37,726 bases of DNA from CAIPFQ01 sp964641775. GTDB taxonomy: Bacteria; Chlamydiota; Chlamydiia; Chlamydiales; SM23-39. The translations under genes and the position numbers were made by a program. Numbering within the stretch: position 1 is the first letter of the stretch; each line of letters begins with the position of its first letter. The notes beneath the pieces were generated by a model. The model saw only the letters and a program-made list of their open reading frames with translations, had not been told where the DNA came from and made no database searches. The stretch covers positions 1 through 37,726 of the forward strand of contig CAZXLK010000006.1 of NCBI GenBank assembly GCA_964641775.1, given 5' to 3'. Positions 21,566 to 30,587 of this stretch are shown piece by piece.

Positions 21566-22798
21566 TCACAAAATATTTTGTAGATCCAAGCCTGCGTTTG
21601 CGATTTGGCGGATGCTTGACATGACTGTCGAATGATCCCTGCCAAAAAAGGTCCCTATTTTCTGATAGGGAAGTTTTAGTCTCTCTCGGCAAAGATACAT
21701 GGCAACTTGGCGCGGAAGCGCTATTTCTCTAGATTGCGATTTACTCAGAATATCTTCCGGCAGGATTCCGTAATGCTTTGCTACTGCCTGACAGATTTTT
21801 TCCGGAGTCCAGGAGGATATTGCTTCTTTTTCCATCAGGTCTTTCAAAAGCGCACCTGCAAGAGCCGGGGTTAGTGTGGCATCTTTGGCCCGAATCGCAA
21901 GAGTTTGCAATGCTAGAAGTGCTGATATTGGAAAGACTTGAGTAAGCATTGGGATTAAAGATGGATCAAGGGAGAGTTTCCAGATGGATGCTTTTTTTTC
22001 AAGAATGAGACTTAAGTCTTCTTTTTCTATGCATAGGGAGATGCCCCATTCGAAGCGGCTTACAAGGCGAGGCTCAATATCGATGAGTTTCGTAGGGGCC
22101 AATTTGGAGCTGAGAAGGATCAGGCAGCCTCTAGTATGCAGATCGTTGAACGTATGAAAAAATTCTTCTTGCGTTGCATTTCTTTTAGAAAATACATCGA
22201 TGTCGTCAACTATGAGCGCATCTTGAGAGCGGTAGGTGGAGCGGACCATTTGCATATTCGAAGTTCTGATTCCGGTTACCACATGATCGGTAAAGGTATC
22301 TGCTGTCACATAAAAAACATTTCGTCTCACTTCTCTTAAGATCTTTGCAGCTGCCATCATCAGGTGGGTCTTGCCGGAGCCTTGAGGGCCATAAATTAGT
22401 ACTGGATTAAAGGGGCATTTTGCAGCCTCTTGAATCAATTGATAAGCCATTTGATTTTGGCTTTTTTGTACGACAAAATTCTCAATTGTCATTTCGGGAT
22501 CTATGGGATCCGGTCCAATGGATAAAGCAGGGGACTGAAATGTTTTTTTTGCCTGCTCTTTTGCCCCTTTAGATGTTGTTAAATTAACCTTAATGGGTCT
22601 TCCATTATTCAGAAGCCATTTCTTCAAGAAAGGTCGGATGTGCTCTTCAAAAAAACTGATTTGGAAAGAATCTTCCGTTTCCAAATAGATATTCAATGCA
22701 TCAAATCGGACTAATTTCAAGGTCCGAACCCATCGATCTACGGTATTCTTCCCTATTTTCTCATCTAGTTGTGTAAGAAACTGATCCCAAAGTTTCAC
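21566..22798 (-). CDS. dnaA: DnaA-type replication initiator (chlamydial DnaA linked to yidC)
   Basis: A 410-residue AAA+ initiator. Counting from the GTG at 22798, Walker A is GPQGSGKT (137-144), Walker B LIVDDID (195-201), and the domain IV DNA-binding signature is GRDHSTV (386-392). A domain I-like segment occupies ~1-75 and the domain II linker is very short, as in chlamydial DnaA paralogues. I chose the GTG because it overlaps the yidC stop in a GTGA and gives MKLWDQFL, close to the start MRAWEEFL I recall for C. trachomatis DnaA (CT250, next to yidC CT251). An ATG at 22843 would overlap yidC by 49 nt and add 15 unconserved residues. Chlamydiae usually carry a second dnaA elsewhere. Confidence 0.95.
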   Translation of the reverse strand: MKLWDQFLTQLDEKIGKNTVDRWVRTLKLVRFDALNIYLETEDSFQISFFEEHIRPFLKKWLLNNGRPIKVNLTTSKGAKEQAKKTFQSPALSIGPDPIDPEMTIENFVVQKSQNQMAYQLIQEAAKCPFNPVLIYGPQGSGKTHLMMAAAKILREVRRNVFYVTADTFTDHVVTGIRTSNMQMVRSTYRSQDALIVDDIDVFSKRNATQEEFFHTFNDLHTRGCLILLSSKLAPTKLIDIEPRLVSRFEWGISLCIEKEDLSLILEKKASIWKLSLDPSLIPMLTQVFPISALLALQTLAIRAKDATLTPALAGALLKDLMEKEAISSWTPEKICQAVAKHYGILPEDILSKSQSREIALPRQVAMYLCRERLKLPYQKIGTFFGRDHSTVMSSIRQIANAGLDLQNIL

Positions 22799-24693
22799 TT
22801 TGCTATTTCGGTTTGAGGCGCTTGTTTTTTGGTCATCCACCACTGCTGCAGAATGCCAAGTAGTGTTGAGAACATGAAGTAGATATTAAGGCCCGATGGG
22901 ACATTATAGAACATGACGGCGAATACGATTGGCATCATGTTGCCCATCATTTTTTGCTGTTTCTGCTGGTCGTTCATTTTTGTTGGGTCTTTGGGGAGCT
23001 TGGTCATAAATTTTGACTGCAAAAACATCGTAGCTCCCATCAAAATGGGGAGGAGGTGGAGTTCATTTCCGATGAACCAAAGGGGCTGGCCCCATGAAAA
23101 GAGGACGTCGGGAGCTGCTAAATCATCGATCCATCCGGGGATAAAGGGAGCTCCTCTTAAAGGAAAGCTCGATTTTAAAAGATAGAACATCCCGATCAAA
23201 AAGGGCATTTGCAAAATCATGGGAAGGCATCCGGAGAAAGGATTGATTTTTGCCTCCCGATAGAATTTCATCACCTCAAGTTGCGCTCTTTTCGGATCAT
23301 TTTTATATTTTTCTTGGATCGCTTTGATCTTGGGTGCAGTTTCCTGCGTTTTTGCAGTGGATTTAATCGACCAGGCATTGAGTGGATACATCATGACCCG
23401 GAGCGCGATCGTTAAAAGGATGATCGATGCTGCCCAAGATCTTGTGATGAGATAAAAAAACTGCATGAGGAGAAATAAAAATTTTGAAAATGGCTGGGAA
23501 ATAAAGGAGAACCAACCTTGGATACTCTGCGCTGAGGTATAATCGGGGTTGTACCGTATTGTTGGATCTTCATAAAGCTCATCGAGCTCTTTCAAAAGAG
23601 AATTGTCAAAAGGGCCTGCAAATAGCCTGAAGGAAAAATTGCCCGCTTTTAAAGGGAGATAGGTTGCATAACCCGGGTAATTTTCAGCCGGATAGAGCCT
23701 GTAATGGGAATCAATCAAAGTCAACCTGCTTGGGATTTCCACTCCCGGATATTGGACAGCTCGATAACCTTCCGGCTTGCCTTTGATAGGATCGATGATG
23801 ATTCCAAGAAAGCCGTTGCAATTGCTTATCCAATTGACTGATGTAAGGTTTCCTATCGGCCCTTTCTTTGGCAAATCAATCGTTTCGACTTCTCCTGTTC
23901 CATTGACAGTGATTTGATAGCGTAAAAGGGGACTATAGGTACCGCCTACTAGTTCAACATCGGGAATCCCTGAGCCAAGCATAAGCCCGTTTGCATCCCC
24001 TTCGATGTTGAGATCCATCTGTAAGCAATAAGGGCCGTTTCTTTCTTGGGGGATAAAAAATGTTTTCGTAATTTTTCTTTTCCCGTCATTTGCTTGAAAT
24101 TGGATCAGATTTGGCTCAAAGCGGGTGACTTGATAGATGAGTTTTTCTACATCGCTCCCCAGAATATTGAAAGCATAAGCCTCGGGAATGAAGGCGTTTC
24201 TTTCCATCCCGTCGGAATTCAAAATGGCTCTTCGAAGAAGGGGATAATAGCCACCGAGCGCCCCTTGGCTTTGCTCATCTGGTTTTGATGCGATACGATA
24301 CGGGTGCAAAGGAAATCTTGCATTTTGTGGCGACTGGGCTAAAATTTCCCGATCAATATCAATCTCGCGCACAATGCTTTTCGATTCTTTTGTCAGTTTT
24401 AATGGCAAGTTGATTTCAGCTACACTTCCCCCTTTTGTGGAGAAGACCAGCTGCTGATACTCGTTTTCTAAAACATAAAACTGGGCGGCTCCGCTAGGAG
24501 CCCCTGTAACCGGCGCTTCTCCGCTAGGAGTTAATGCAACTGGCGCAACATTTTCTACAACCAGGGCTTTAGGCTCTTCAACTTCAATTGCGACTCCTTG
24601 ACTTTTCGCCGGGGGAGCCTGATGAAAATACGACTGCACGGCAAAAAATGCAACGCTCACACAAAAAAGAAAAAGAAGCGATCTTTTGTCCAT
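22795..24693 (-). CDS. yidC: Membrane protein insertase YidC, long periplasmic form
   Basis: Inserts and folds proteins in the inner membrane, alone or with SecYEG. The 632-residue protein has an N-terminal membrane anchor (~5-23), a long periplasmic region (about 30-395) with a Pro/Ala/Val-rich start, and the conserved YidC core of five membrane segments from about 405. Within the core, WAASIILLTIALRVMMYPLN carries the hydrophilic-groove arginine; NPFSGCLPMILQMPFLIGMFY and a C-terminal GLNIYFMFSTLLGILQQW follow. The ATG directly abuts the TAA of the TPR gene, with GGAAG as SD inside that gene's end. dnaA follows with a 4-nt overlap. Chlamydial YidC proteins are also unusually long (CT251). 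Confidence 0.95.
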   Translation of the reverse strand: MDKRSLLFLFCVSVAFFAVQSYFHQAPPAKSQGVAIEVEEPKALVVENVAPVALTPSGEAPVTGAPSGAAQFYVLENEYQQLVFSTKGGSVAEINLPLKLTKESKSIVREIDIDREILAQSPQNARFPLHPYRIASKPDEQSQGALGGYYPLLRRAILNSDGMERNAFIPEAYAFNILGSDVEKLIYQVTRFEPNLIQFQANDGKRKITKTFFIPQERNGPYCLQMDLNIEGDANGLMLGSGIPDVELVGGTYSPLLRYQITVNGTGEVETIDLPKKGPIGNLTSVNWISNCNGFLGIIIDPIKGKPEGYRAVQYPGVEIPSRLTLIDSHYRLYPAENYPGYATYLPLKAGNFSFRLFAGPFDNSLLKELDELYEDPTIRYNPDYTSAQSIQGWFSFISQPFSKFLFLLMQFFYLITRSWAASIILLTIALRVMMYPLNAWSIKSTAKTQETAPKIKAIQEKYKNDPKRAQLEVMKFYREAKINPFSGCLPMILQMPFLIGMFYLLKSSFPLRGAPFIPGWIDDLAAPDVLFSWGQPLWFIGNELHLLPILMGATMFLQSKFMTKLPKDPTKMNDQQKQQKMMGNMMPIVFAVMFYNVPSGLNIYFMFSTLLGILQQWWMTKKQAPQTEIAK

Positions 24694-26760
24694 TTAGTCT
24701 TCCCGTGCCTGCTCGAGCTTTGCTTCTAATACAGTGCAAAATTGGGTGAATGATGGAGTTTCTTTGAGATTGTCGAGCCAATGGTCATCAGAGAGTTCTT
24801 CCAAAGGAGGAAGTGTTCTTGCTAAAAGAGCTTTATAAATGAAGCGCATAGCTTCATCTATTCTCTCTAATAGAGAATAAAGGCAAGCCAGGGTGTAATG
24901 GGCATGAGGATTTCCGAGTCTCCCTGCTTTGATGATTTTTTGTTCGGCATCTAAATAAAGCTGGTTTTGGAAATCGGCATCAAATGTCTGGTTGGCAAGA
25001 TGGATCAAACAGACTCCCCAGCCAAGCCAGATTCGGTCGTTTTCTTCATCTTGTTTGGATGCTAATCGGTAAAAATGGATCGCCTGTTTATAGTGCTGCG
25101 GATCTAAAGTGATTGTCCCAAGCTCATGGTAGCAATTTGCTAAATGTCCATGGAGATGTGCAGTGTCGGGGCTAATCAGAAGAACATGGGAAAAAATCTC
25201 AATGGCCCTTGCAAAGTGGCTAGGATCCTCGCTAAAATCTCCAAGCCATTCTAAGGCTAAACCATATTCGAAGAGCCATTCAGGATGATAAAGGATCGAG
25301 TCTTTATGTCCTTTTAAAAGCGATTCAAATTGCTGCACCGACCTCTCCAGCGATGCGAGATCATCTGCCATCTTGCTAAAATGGAGTAAAATCCTTGCAG
25401 AATCAAATAGCAGGGGAGGATAGGAGGGTTTTAAATCAATTGCTTTTGCAATAAATTTCTCGGCTCTACTGAGAAGAACATAATCATCGATCACCTTGCC
25501 AAGAGCAAAATGGGCAAGGCCTAAGGCATGCCAGTGTTCCGCAGAGGAGCGGTCCATCGATACGCCCCATTGGAACTTTTCAATGGCCATTTCGATATAT
25601 TCGGGATCTTCATAATAAATGCCAAAAGCGCTCATTACAGCGCCGTAAGAGAGCCAAAGATCGGGATCGTCTTGGTATTGATTAGTAATTTTTAAAATTT
25701 TATTTTCCGCTTCGATCAAAAGATCGAGCCTGGATGTATAGGCTCCAAGAAGGCTGAGCGATTCTACCCATTGCGCAATAATCATCGGCTCTTCCGGCTC
25801 AATCGCAGCGGCTCTTGCACATTTTTCAATGCTTAATTGAAGTAGTTTCGGATCTTTCGTATGCCTTCCCGATTCTGCCAAAATCTCTGCCCAGCTAAGC
25901 CAAAGATCGGAATCTACAGGAGAAAAGCGGACAGCGCTTGCAAAGCTATCAGATGCTTTTGTCAGATATCTTTCATCGAGAGTATTAAGATAAAGCTGAG
26001 AATAGCATTCTGCCAAAGCTGCCCAACCTTCGCTATATTCAGGGGCAATGGTAATGGAGCGTTGCAAGAGCGTTGCAGCTTGGAAGAAAAATCTTAATTC
26101 ATTGATCAAAAGCCCCATTTCCAAGTATGCAGAGCCAAAATCATGGTAAAATTCGGGAGAGCTTTGAGGAAGCGCTTTTTGGAAAGCGTCAATGGCCATT
26201 CGAAGATCGACCGCCTCTCCGGAAACCTTTGCAATTTCGGACCAGACGATTCCAAAATCCCAATAGAGCTCTGCAAGCTTATCACAAGACTCAGCTGCGG
26301 CAAGCTCCAAAGCTATTTGATATTTTTCTTTTGCTTCGGCAAAAAAATGGTATTCAGAGTGATGCCTTCCAAGAGAGAGCAAGGCATTGCCCCAAGAGGC
26401 AAAGCCGTCAAAGCAATAGGCGTCTATCTGAGTGGCAATTTTAAAATATTTTGTAGCAAGAAGAAGGAATTTTTCTTTCCCCTCTACAGAGCCATATTCA
26501 AAAAAAGCGAGTCCCTGCCGATACCATACTTTGGGATTTTGAGGATCCATTTGAGAAGCGGTTTCAAAATAGGAAAGGGCATGCAGATTCCCTTGCAAAA
26601 GGGCAAGCTCGCCTTGAGCGAGATAGCGGATCGCAAGCTCCTGCTTTTGGCTTGCGTCAGTTGTATCCACAACTTGGGCTTTTTCTGCCTCTGCCGATAA
26701 GTATTTGCGGGGGAAGAACCTCGCAAATATCTTTCGAATAGGGAGAGCTTGAAGTGTCAT
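24694..26760 (-). CDS. TPR-repeat protein
   Basis: A 688-residue protein made almost wholly of tetratricopeptide repeats from about residue 45 to 660: recurring W-x-x-[WYL]-G-x-A-[LF]-x-x-[LF]-G patterns and DP-x-x-[YF]-x-x-A-I-x-x-[FY] helices, roughly a dozen or more units, several with an insert between helices A and B. There is no signal peptide or membrane segment, so it is probably cytosolic. TPR arrays are protein-interaction scaffolds. Its stop TAA is followed at once by the yidC ATG, so translation is probably coupled. A partner role in membrane-protein biogenesis or secretion is suggested by that coupling alone. TATAAT lies about 22 nt upstream of its ATG with TAGGATTC as SD. Confidence 0.92.
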   Translation of the reverse strand: MTLQALPIRKIFARFFPRKYLSAEAEKAQVVDTTDASQKQELAIRYLAQGELALLQGNLHALSYFETASQMDPQNPKVWYRQGLAFFEYGSVEGKEKFLLLATKYFKIATQIDAYCFDGFASWGNALLSLGRHHSEYHFFAEAKEKYQIALELAAAESCDKLAELYWDFGIVWSEIAKVSGEAVDLRMAIDAFQKALPQSSPEFYHDFGSAYLEMGLLINELRFFFQAATLLQRSITIAPEYSEGWAALAECYSQLYLNTLDERYLTKASDSFASAVRFSPVDSDLWLSWAEILAESGRHTKDPKLLQLSIEKCARAAAIEPEEPMIIAQWVESLSLLGAYTSRLDLLIEAENKILKITNQYQDDPDLWLSYGAVMSAFGIYYEDPEYIEMAIEKFQWGVSMDRSSAEHWHALGLAHFALGKVIDDYVLLSRAEKFIAKAIDLKPSYPPLLFDSARILLHFSKMADDLASLERSVQQFESLLKGHKDSILYHPEWLFEYGLALEWLGDFSEDPSHFARAIEIFSHVLLISPDTAHLHGHLANCYHELGTITLDPQHYKQAIHFYRLASKQDEENDRIWLGWGVCLIHLANQTFDADFQNQLYLDAEQKIIKAGRLGNPHAHYTLACLYSLLERIDEAMRFIYKALLARTLPPLEELSDDHWLDNLKETPSFTQFCTVLEAKLEQARED

Positions 26761-26833
26761 GAATCCTACTAAGTGATTATGGATTATAAATCAGCTCTAT
26801 TTTTTTGCCCAGAGCCAATACCTATCTCTATGA

Positions 26834-28051
26834 TTACAAATCTCTTAAAATCATCTTTTTTATGGCATTCAGATCATTTTTGACACCAATTTTTGGCAGA
26901 CTGTCTACAAAAACAAATTGGACAGGGATTTTGAATTTGGGAAGAAGTGCCATAAGTTTTTCCCGAATTTCAAACTCATTTCTTCTAGATTGGACCATCG
27001 CATAAGGCCTTTTTCCAAATTCAGGATCAGCAAAGTCAACAACTGCCGCCTCGCTCACCCCGGGCAGCCTTAAAAGGGCATTTTCAATTTCTTCCGGCTG
27101 GATATTTTCCCCGCCTGAGATGAATTGCCGGTCCTTCCTTCCCAAAACAATGAGTCCGTTCTCGGTCATTTTTCCCAGATCGCCTGTGGCAAACCAACCA
27201 ACCTGTCTTTTTTCCCCCCAATACCCGTCAAACAGTGCGCTCCCTTGCACCTGAATCTCCTGATCCACAATCCGCATCTCCCTCCCGGGGAATGGAAAGC
27301 CAAGCGATCTGACACCGGCGGTTACAACCGATCCCATCTCCGTAAGCCCATAGGTCAAATAGCAAGGAAGCCTTTCGGCAAATGTTGCAATCGGGGCGCC
27401 CCCAATCAAAAGGCATTTCAAATTTTTATACACAGGAGTTGCCCGATAAAGCTGTGTAGGCACTGCAGAGACATGGGTGATCCAAGGATCTCTTGAGTCG
27501 GTCACGACTCTTGCCCCGGCAAGAACAGAGCGGAGCAGGATCCCAATTCCCCCCACATGATACAAGGGCAAATTCAAAAGCCATGCATCCCCTTCTCTCA
27601 GGTCCAGCTGAGCCACCACCGGCCTTGCATTCTCCAATAAATTCTTCAATGTAAGGACTGCAATCTTGGGAGTCCCGGTTGATCCCGAAGTAAACACAAG
27701 ACAAGATGGCTCATTTAGAAAAGTTTTTGTTTTACGTACGTCAGCTGTGATCGGAAAAGAATCGATGTATAACCTAGGTTGCACCCTCTGCAACTGAGAC
27801 TCTACTTGTGGGATCCTCAAGCTGAGGGGGCAAATCGATGCCCCAATCCGCCAAACCGCAAAAAAAAGCGCCGCCACTTCCACACACGCCGCATGGCGAA
27901 ATGCCACCAAATCGCCCTCCCTCACCCCAAGCCTACCCAATTGGCAGGCCATGGAATCAGCAAGCTGATCCAGCTGTAAAAAACTAACATGATCAAAAGC
28001 CATTAACGTAGGTGTATCAAGAGCTGCTTTTTTTAACGGGCACGTGATCAT
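26834..28051 (-). CDS. menE: o-Succinylbenzoate-CoA ligase
   Basis: Activates o-succinylbenzoate to its CoA thioester with ATP, in menaquinone synthesis. From the ATG at 28051 it is a 405-residue member of the adenylate-forming (ANL) superfamily. It has the P-loop-like FTSGSTGTPK, the YGLTEMGS motif, the hinge GWFATGDLG and the A8-type KDRQFISGGENI, with a C-terminal Lys in a PK-x-GVKNDLN-like context. It is somewhat shorter than the usual 450-490. The upstream gap to menC is wholly repeat, so there is no normal SD. An in-frame ATG at 28114 inside the repeat would add 21 repeat-encoded residues and cannot be excluded. It is the last gene of the men operon. Confidence 0.93.
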   Translation of the reverse strand: MITCPLKKAALDTPTLMAFDHVSFLQLDQLADSMACQLGRLGVREGDLVAFRHAACVEVAALFFAVWRIGASICPLSLRIPQVESQLQRVQPRLYIDSFPITADVRKTKTFLNEPSCLVFTSGSTGTPKIAVLTLKNLLENARPVVAQLDLREGDAWLLNLPLYHVGGIGILLRSVLAGARVVTDSRDPWITHVSAVPTQLYRATPVYKNLKCLLIGGAPIATFAERLPCYLTYGLTEMGSVVTAGVRSLGFPFPGREMRIVDQEIQVQGSALFDGYWGEKRQVGWFATGDLGKMTENGLIVLGRKDRQFISGGENIQPEEIENALLRLPGVSEAAVVDFADPEFGKRPYAMVQSRRNEFEIREKLMALLPKFKIPVQFVFVDSLPKIGVKNDLNAIKKMILRDL

Positions 28052-28057
28052 AAAAAT

Positions 28058-28153
28058 AACAGGATTTGCAGGATCACATGTGGCAGGATAGGCAGGATCA
28101 TTTTTATCTTGCATATCCTGCCGCCGCTTTGCGGCTATCCTGCTAATCCTGTT
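28058..28153. repeat. CAGGAT palindromic repeat between menC and menE
   Basis: Outer arms 28058-28074 and 28137-28153 (AACAGGATTTGCAGGAT against its near reverse complement, 16 of 17). Inner arms are GGCAGGATA/TATCCTGCC (28082-28090/28114-28122) and there is a GCCGC-TTT-GCGGC hairpin (28123-28135). It fills the menC-menE junction and supplies the last codons and the TAG of menC. Repeats of the CAGGATTTGCAGGAT kind are common in bacterial spacers; I do not know a function. Confidence 0.8.
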
Positions 28154-28997
28154 CCAATTTTAATTTACTCATATTGATAGGACATCCCCTTGTGCCATCC
28201 CAGATCAAATATCCTTGCTCGGCTCTTAATGGTGGATCAAGCAAATCCTCTTGAAAAAAGCGAAAGGTGTCGAGTCCTGCCGGTGGGGATCCTTCTCTGT
28301 AGAGTCTTGCGATTTGAAGAAGGCCCAGGCTGCTTTCAAAGGCAGAGGAGAGAACAATGGGTGCTTTGACAAGAGGGAGCGATCCAACAATTGTTGGCTT
28401 TATAACGGCTGCTTTCAATGTTGGAATTTCAGAACATGTGAATTTTTTGATCGATTCATCGACAGCAACGGGAAAACGGGTAATCTCTGAAAAGCGGACT
28501 AGATCGCTATATGTTAAGACAGGCTCTTCCAAATAATCAAAATCATCCGGGTGGAAATGCTTGGTAAAATGGATCGCTTCATCCAGGCTCCAAGAGCGAT
28601 TGCAATCGAGCCGAAGCCGGTATGATCCCACAAATTGTTTTACCATCTTGATTGCATCTTCTACAGATAAATGTCCCAGCTTTAATTTCATGCTGGAAAA
28701 GCCCTCTTGAGGCTCATTGAGTAGACTCATCGGAATCTTGAGCGGCTTTGTTGAAAACTTGCGAAGTGCCGAGCGGACCCCAAATTTTACAGAAGGAAGT
28801 TTTGGTGTTGCTTTAGGCAGATTCTTAAGCAAGGACAAAACCTCTCTCTTTGCCTCTTCCAATGTTTCATCGCTAAATCCGGGCAGTGGTGCAATTTCTC
28901 CCCAGCTCTTTTTGTATTCCAGAATCAGACCTCTCCGAACGGGCCATTTCGGAGCGCTCGTCTTCAGCTCGTAAGAATATAGTTTCCCCATACACAA
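28143..28997 (-). CDS. menC: o-Succinylbenzoate synthase
   Basis: Dehydrates SHCHC to o-succinylbenzoate; a member of the enolase superfamily. The 284-residue protein shows the full catalytic set: KLK (104-106, first Lys of the KxK pair), metal ligands Asp131 (LDCNRSW), Glu157/158 (YLEEP) and Asp180 (AVDES), and the opposite base Lys200 (VIKPT). It overlaps the end of menA by 34 nt in another frame. A second ATG two codons in (28991) is equally possible. The last residues (EQD) and the stop come from the downstream palindromic repeat, so the C-terminus may not be ancestral. Confidence 0.94.
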   Translation of the reverse strand: MCMGKLYSYELKTSAPKWPVRRGLILEYKKSWGEIAPLPGFSDETLEEAKREVLSLLKNLPKATPKLPSVKFGVRSALRKFSTKPLKIPMSLLNEPQEGFSSMKLKLGHLSVEDAIKMVKQFVGSYRLRLDCNRSWSLDEAIHFTKHFHPDDFDYLEEPVLTYSDLVRFSEITRFPVAVDESIKKFTCSEIPTLKAAVIKPTIVGSLPLVKAPIVLSSAFESSLGLLQIARLYREGSPPAGLDTFRFFQEDLLDPPLRAEQGYLIWDGTRGCPINMSKLKLEQD

Positions 28998-29827
28998 AAT
29001 ATAGCTGTGTATAAAAAAAGAAATAAACAGGTTTTTTCAAAGGAAATCTTCTTGATAGGCAGCAAAAGAAAAATGAGAGAGGCAAGATGGAGTTTGAAGT
29101 AACCAAAAACCAAAAAAGCCCCCATGATCATTGCATGATAAAACAATTTCCCGAAAGTCTCTCCAAATCGAACTGCCAAAGTTCTTTTGCCTGCTTTTTC
29201 ATCGGTTGCAATGTCTCTTAAGTTATTTACCATCAAGATAGCAGAGGAAATGCATCCGGGCCCCAAACTTGCAATGAAACAGGGCAGTGTTACTGTCCCT
29301 GTTTGAAGAAAATAGGTTCCCATGCAAGCAACAGGGCCAAAGAAAATAAATACAAGCGCCTCTCCAAGCCCTGCATAGCCTAAAGGTTTCGGCCCTCCTG
29401 TGTAGAGCATCCCAAAAAGGATGCAAAGCCCCGCTATGCCAATACTCCAAAGCCCTGCCTGCAGCATTAACGGAAGGCCAAAACAAAAGGCTAAAGCAAA
29501 AGCCAAGATTGCGGCGTTTAGCATCGTTTTCGGGGCAATCCAACCTTGTGCTACCGCCCGTTTTGGCCCGATCCTTTCCTCAGTATCGGCCCCTTTTAGG
29601 AAATCAAAATAGTCATTGGCAAAATTCGTACCAATTTGGATGAAAAGAGAAAACAGGCCAGTTAAGATTAAAATGTCCCAAGCGAGTTGGACTCCTGCCA
29701 TTTTCGCACCGATCGCAACAGGACATAAACTGGCCCCCCAAGTCTTAGGCCTTGACGCTAGAAAAAAACTTTTAAGGGCGCTTGGGGAAGCGGGCAAAGT
29801 CGGGTTTTCGTTTTTCATTGAATGCAT
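28964..29827 (-). CDS. menA: 1,4-Dihydroxy-2-naphthoate polyprenyltransferase
   Basis: Joins a polyprenyl chain to DHNA, giving demethylmenaquinone in the inner membrane. The 287-residue protein is a UbiA-type prenyltransferase with about eight or nine membrane segments. The first Asp-rich motif is NDYFDFLKGAD (71-81); the second is near NNLRDIATDEKAGKRTLAVRFG. The RPKTW near residue 26 is typical of MenA N-termini. It overlaps menB by 56 nt at its start (47 nt if the ATG three codons in is used) and menC by 34 nt at its end, so the frames are tightly packed and probably translated together. Confidence 0.94.
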   Translation of the reverse strand: MHSMKNENPTLPASPSALKSFFLASRPKTWGASLCPVAIGAKMAGVQLAWDILILTGLFSLFIQIGTNFANDYFDFLKGADTEERIGPKRAVAQGWIAPKTMLNAAILAFALAFCFGLPLMLQAGLWSIGIAGLCILFGMLYTGGPKPLGYAGLGEALVFIFFGPVACMGTYFLQTGTVTLPCFIASLGPGCISSAILMVNNLRDIATDEKAGKRTLAVRFGETFGKLFYHAMIMGAFLVFGYFKLHLASLIFLLLPIKKISFEKTCLFLFLYTAIFCVWGNYILTS

Positions 29828-30587
29828 TTTTTCCTTCTTGTCCTTCTTCTGTCATGTAAAAAAGCATGGTGGCATTTCCTGCCAGCTCTTGAAGCCCTGC
29901 CTGTCCATCGCAATCGGCATTCATAGAGGCTTTTAAGCAGCGGATTGCAATCGGGGAGTGCTCAAGGATTTCGCGGCACCATTGAACTGTTGTCTCTTCG
30001 AGCTTTTCATAAGGGACTACGCAATTGACAAGCCCCATTTCGAGCGCCTCTTTTGCATTATATTTTCGGCAAAGAAACCAAATTTCTCTCGCCTTTTTTT
30101 GCCCCACAATTCTCGCTAAAAATGACGTGCCATAGCCCCCATCAAAAGAGCCCACTTTGGGCCCCGTTTGTCCAAAAATGGCATTGTCTGCAGCAATGCT
30201 CAAATCACAAAGAACATGGAGCACATGCCCTCCGCCAACGGCAAATCCAGCAATCATAGCAACAATGGGTTTTGGGCAAGAGCGCATTTGCCTTTGAAAA
30301 TCCAAGACATTTAACCGATGCACACCTTGGCTGTCCGTATATCCGGCGTCGCCCCGAATTTTTTGATCGCCGCCCGAGCAAAAGGCCTCTTTTCCCTCTC
30401 CTGTTAAAATAATAACTCCAATGGCAGGATCATTTCTCGCATCATTCAACGCATGGCCCATTTCCTCAACGGTCAAAGGGCGAAAAGCATTCCGCACTTC
30501 GGGCCTATTGATCGCAATTTTTGCAATCCCATCAAACTTATCATATTTAATATCTGTATAGTTGCCGCAAGGCTCCCATTGAATCAT
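29772..30587 (-). CDS. menB: 1,4-Dihydroxy-2-naphthoyl-CoA synthase
   Basis: Closes the second ring of the naphthoquinone (Dieckmann-type cyclisation of o-succinylbenzoyl-CoA). The 271-residue crotonase-fold protein has the MenB-specific stretches: RNAFRPLTV, CSGGDQKIRGDAGY, the oxyanion-hole GFAVGGGH, QTGPKVGSFDGGYG and the C-terminal NAFNEKRKPDFARFPKRP. Length is as usual. AGGAGAG lies before the ATG, and the ATG overlaps the menH stop by 4 nt (ATGA). The long conserved tail shows that the overlap with menA is real and not a read-through artefact. Confidence 0.97.
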   Translation of the reverse strand: MIQWEPCGNYTDIKYDKFDGIAKIAINRPEVRNAFRPLTVEEMGHALNDARNDPAIGVIILTGEGKEAFCSGGDQKIRGDAGYTDSQGVHRLNVLDFQRQMRSCPKPIVAMIAGFAVGGGHVLHVLCDLSIAADNAIFGQTGPKVGSFDGGYGTSFLARIVGQKKAREIWFLCRKYNAKEALEMGLVNCVVPYEKLEETTVQWCREILEHSPIAIRCLKASMNADCDGQAGLQELAGNATMLFYMTEEGQEGKNAFNEKRKPDFARFPKRP

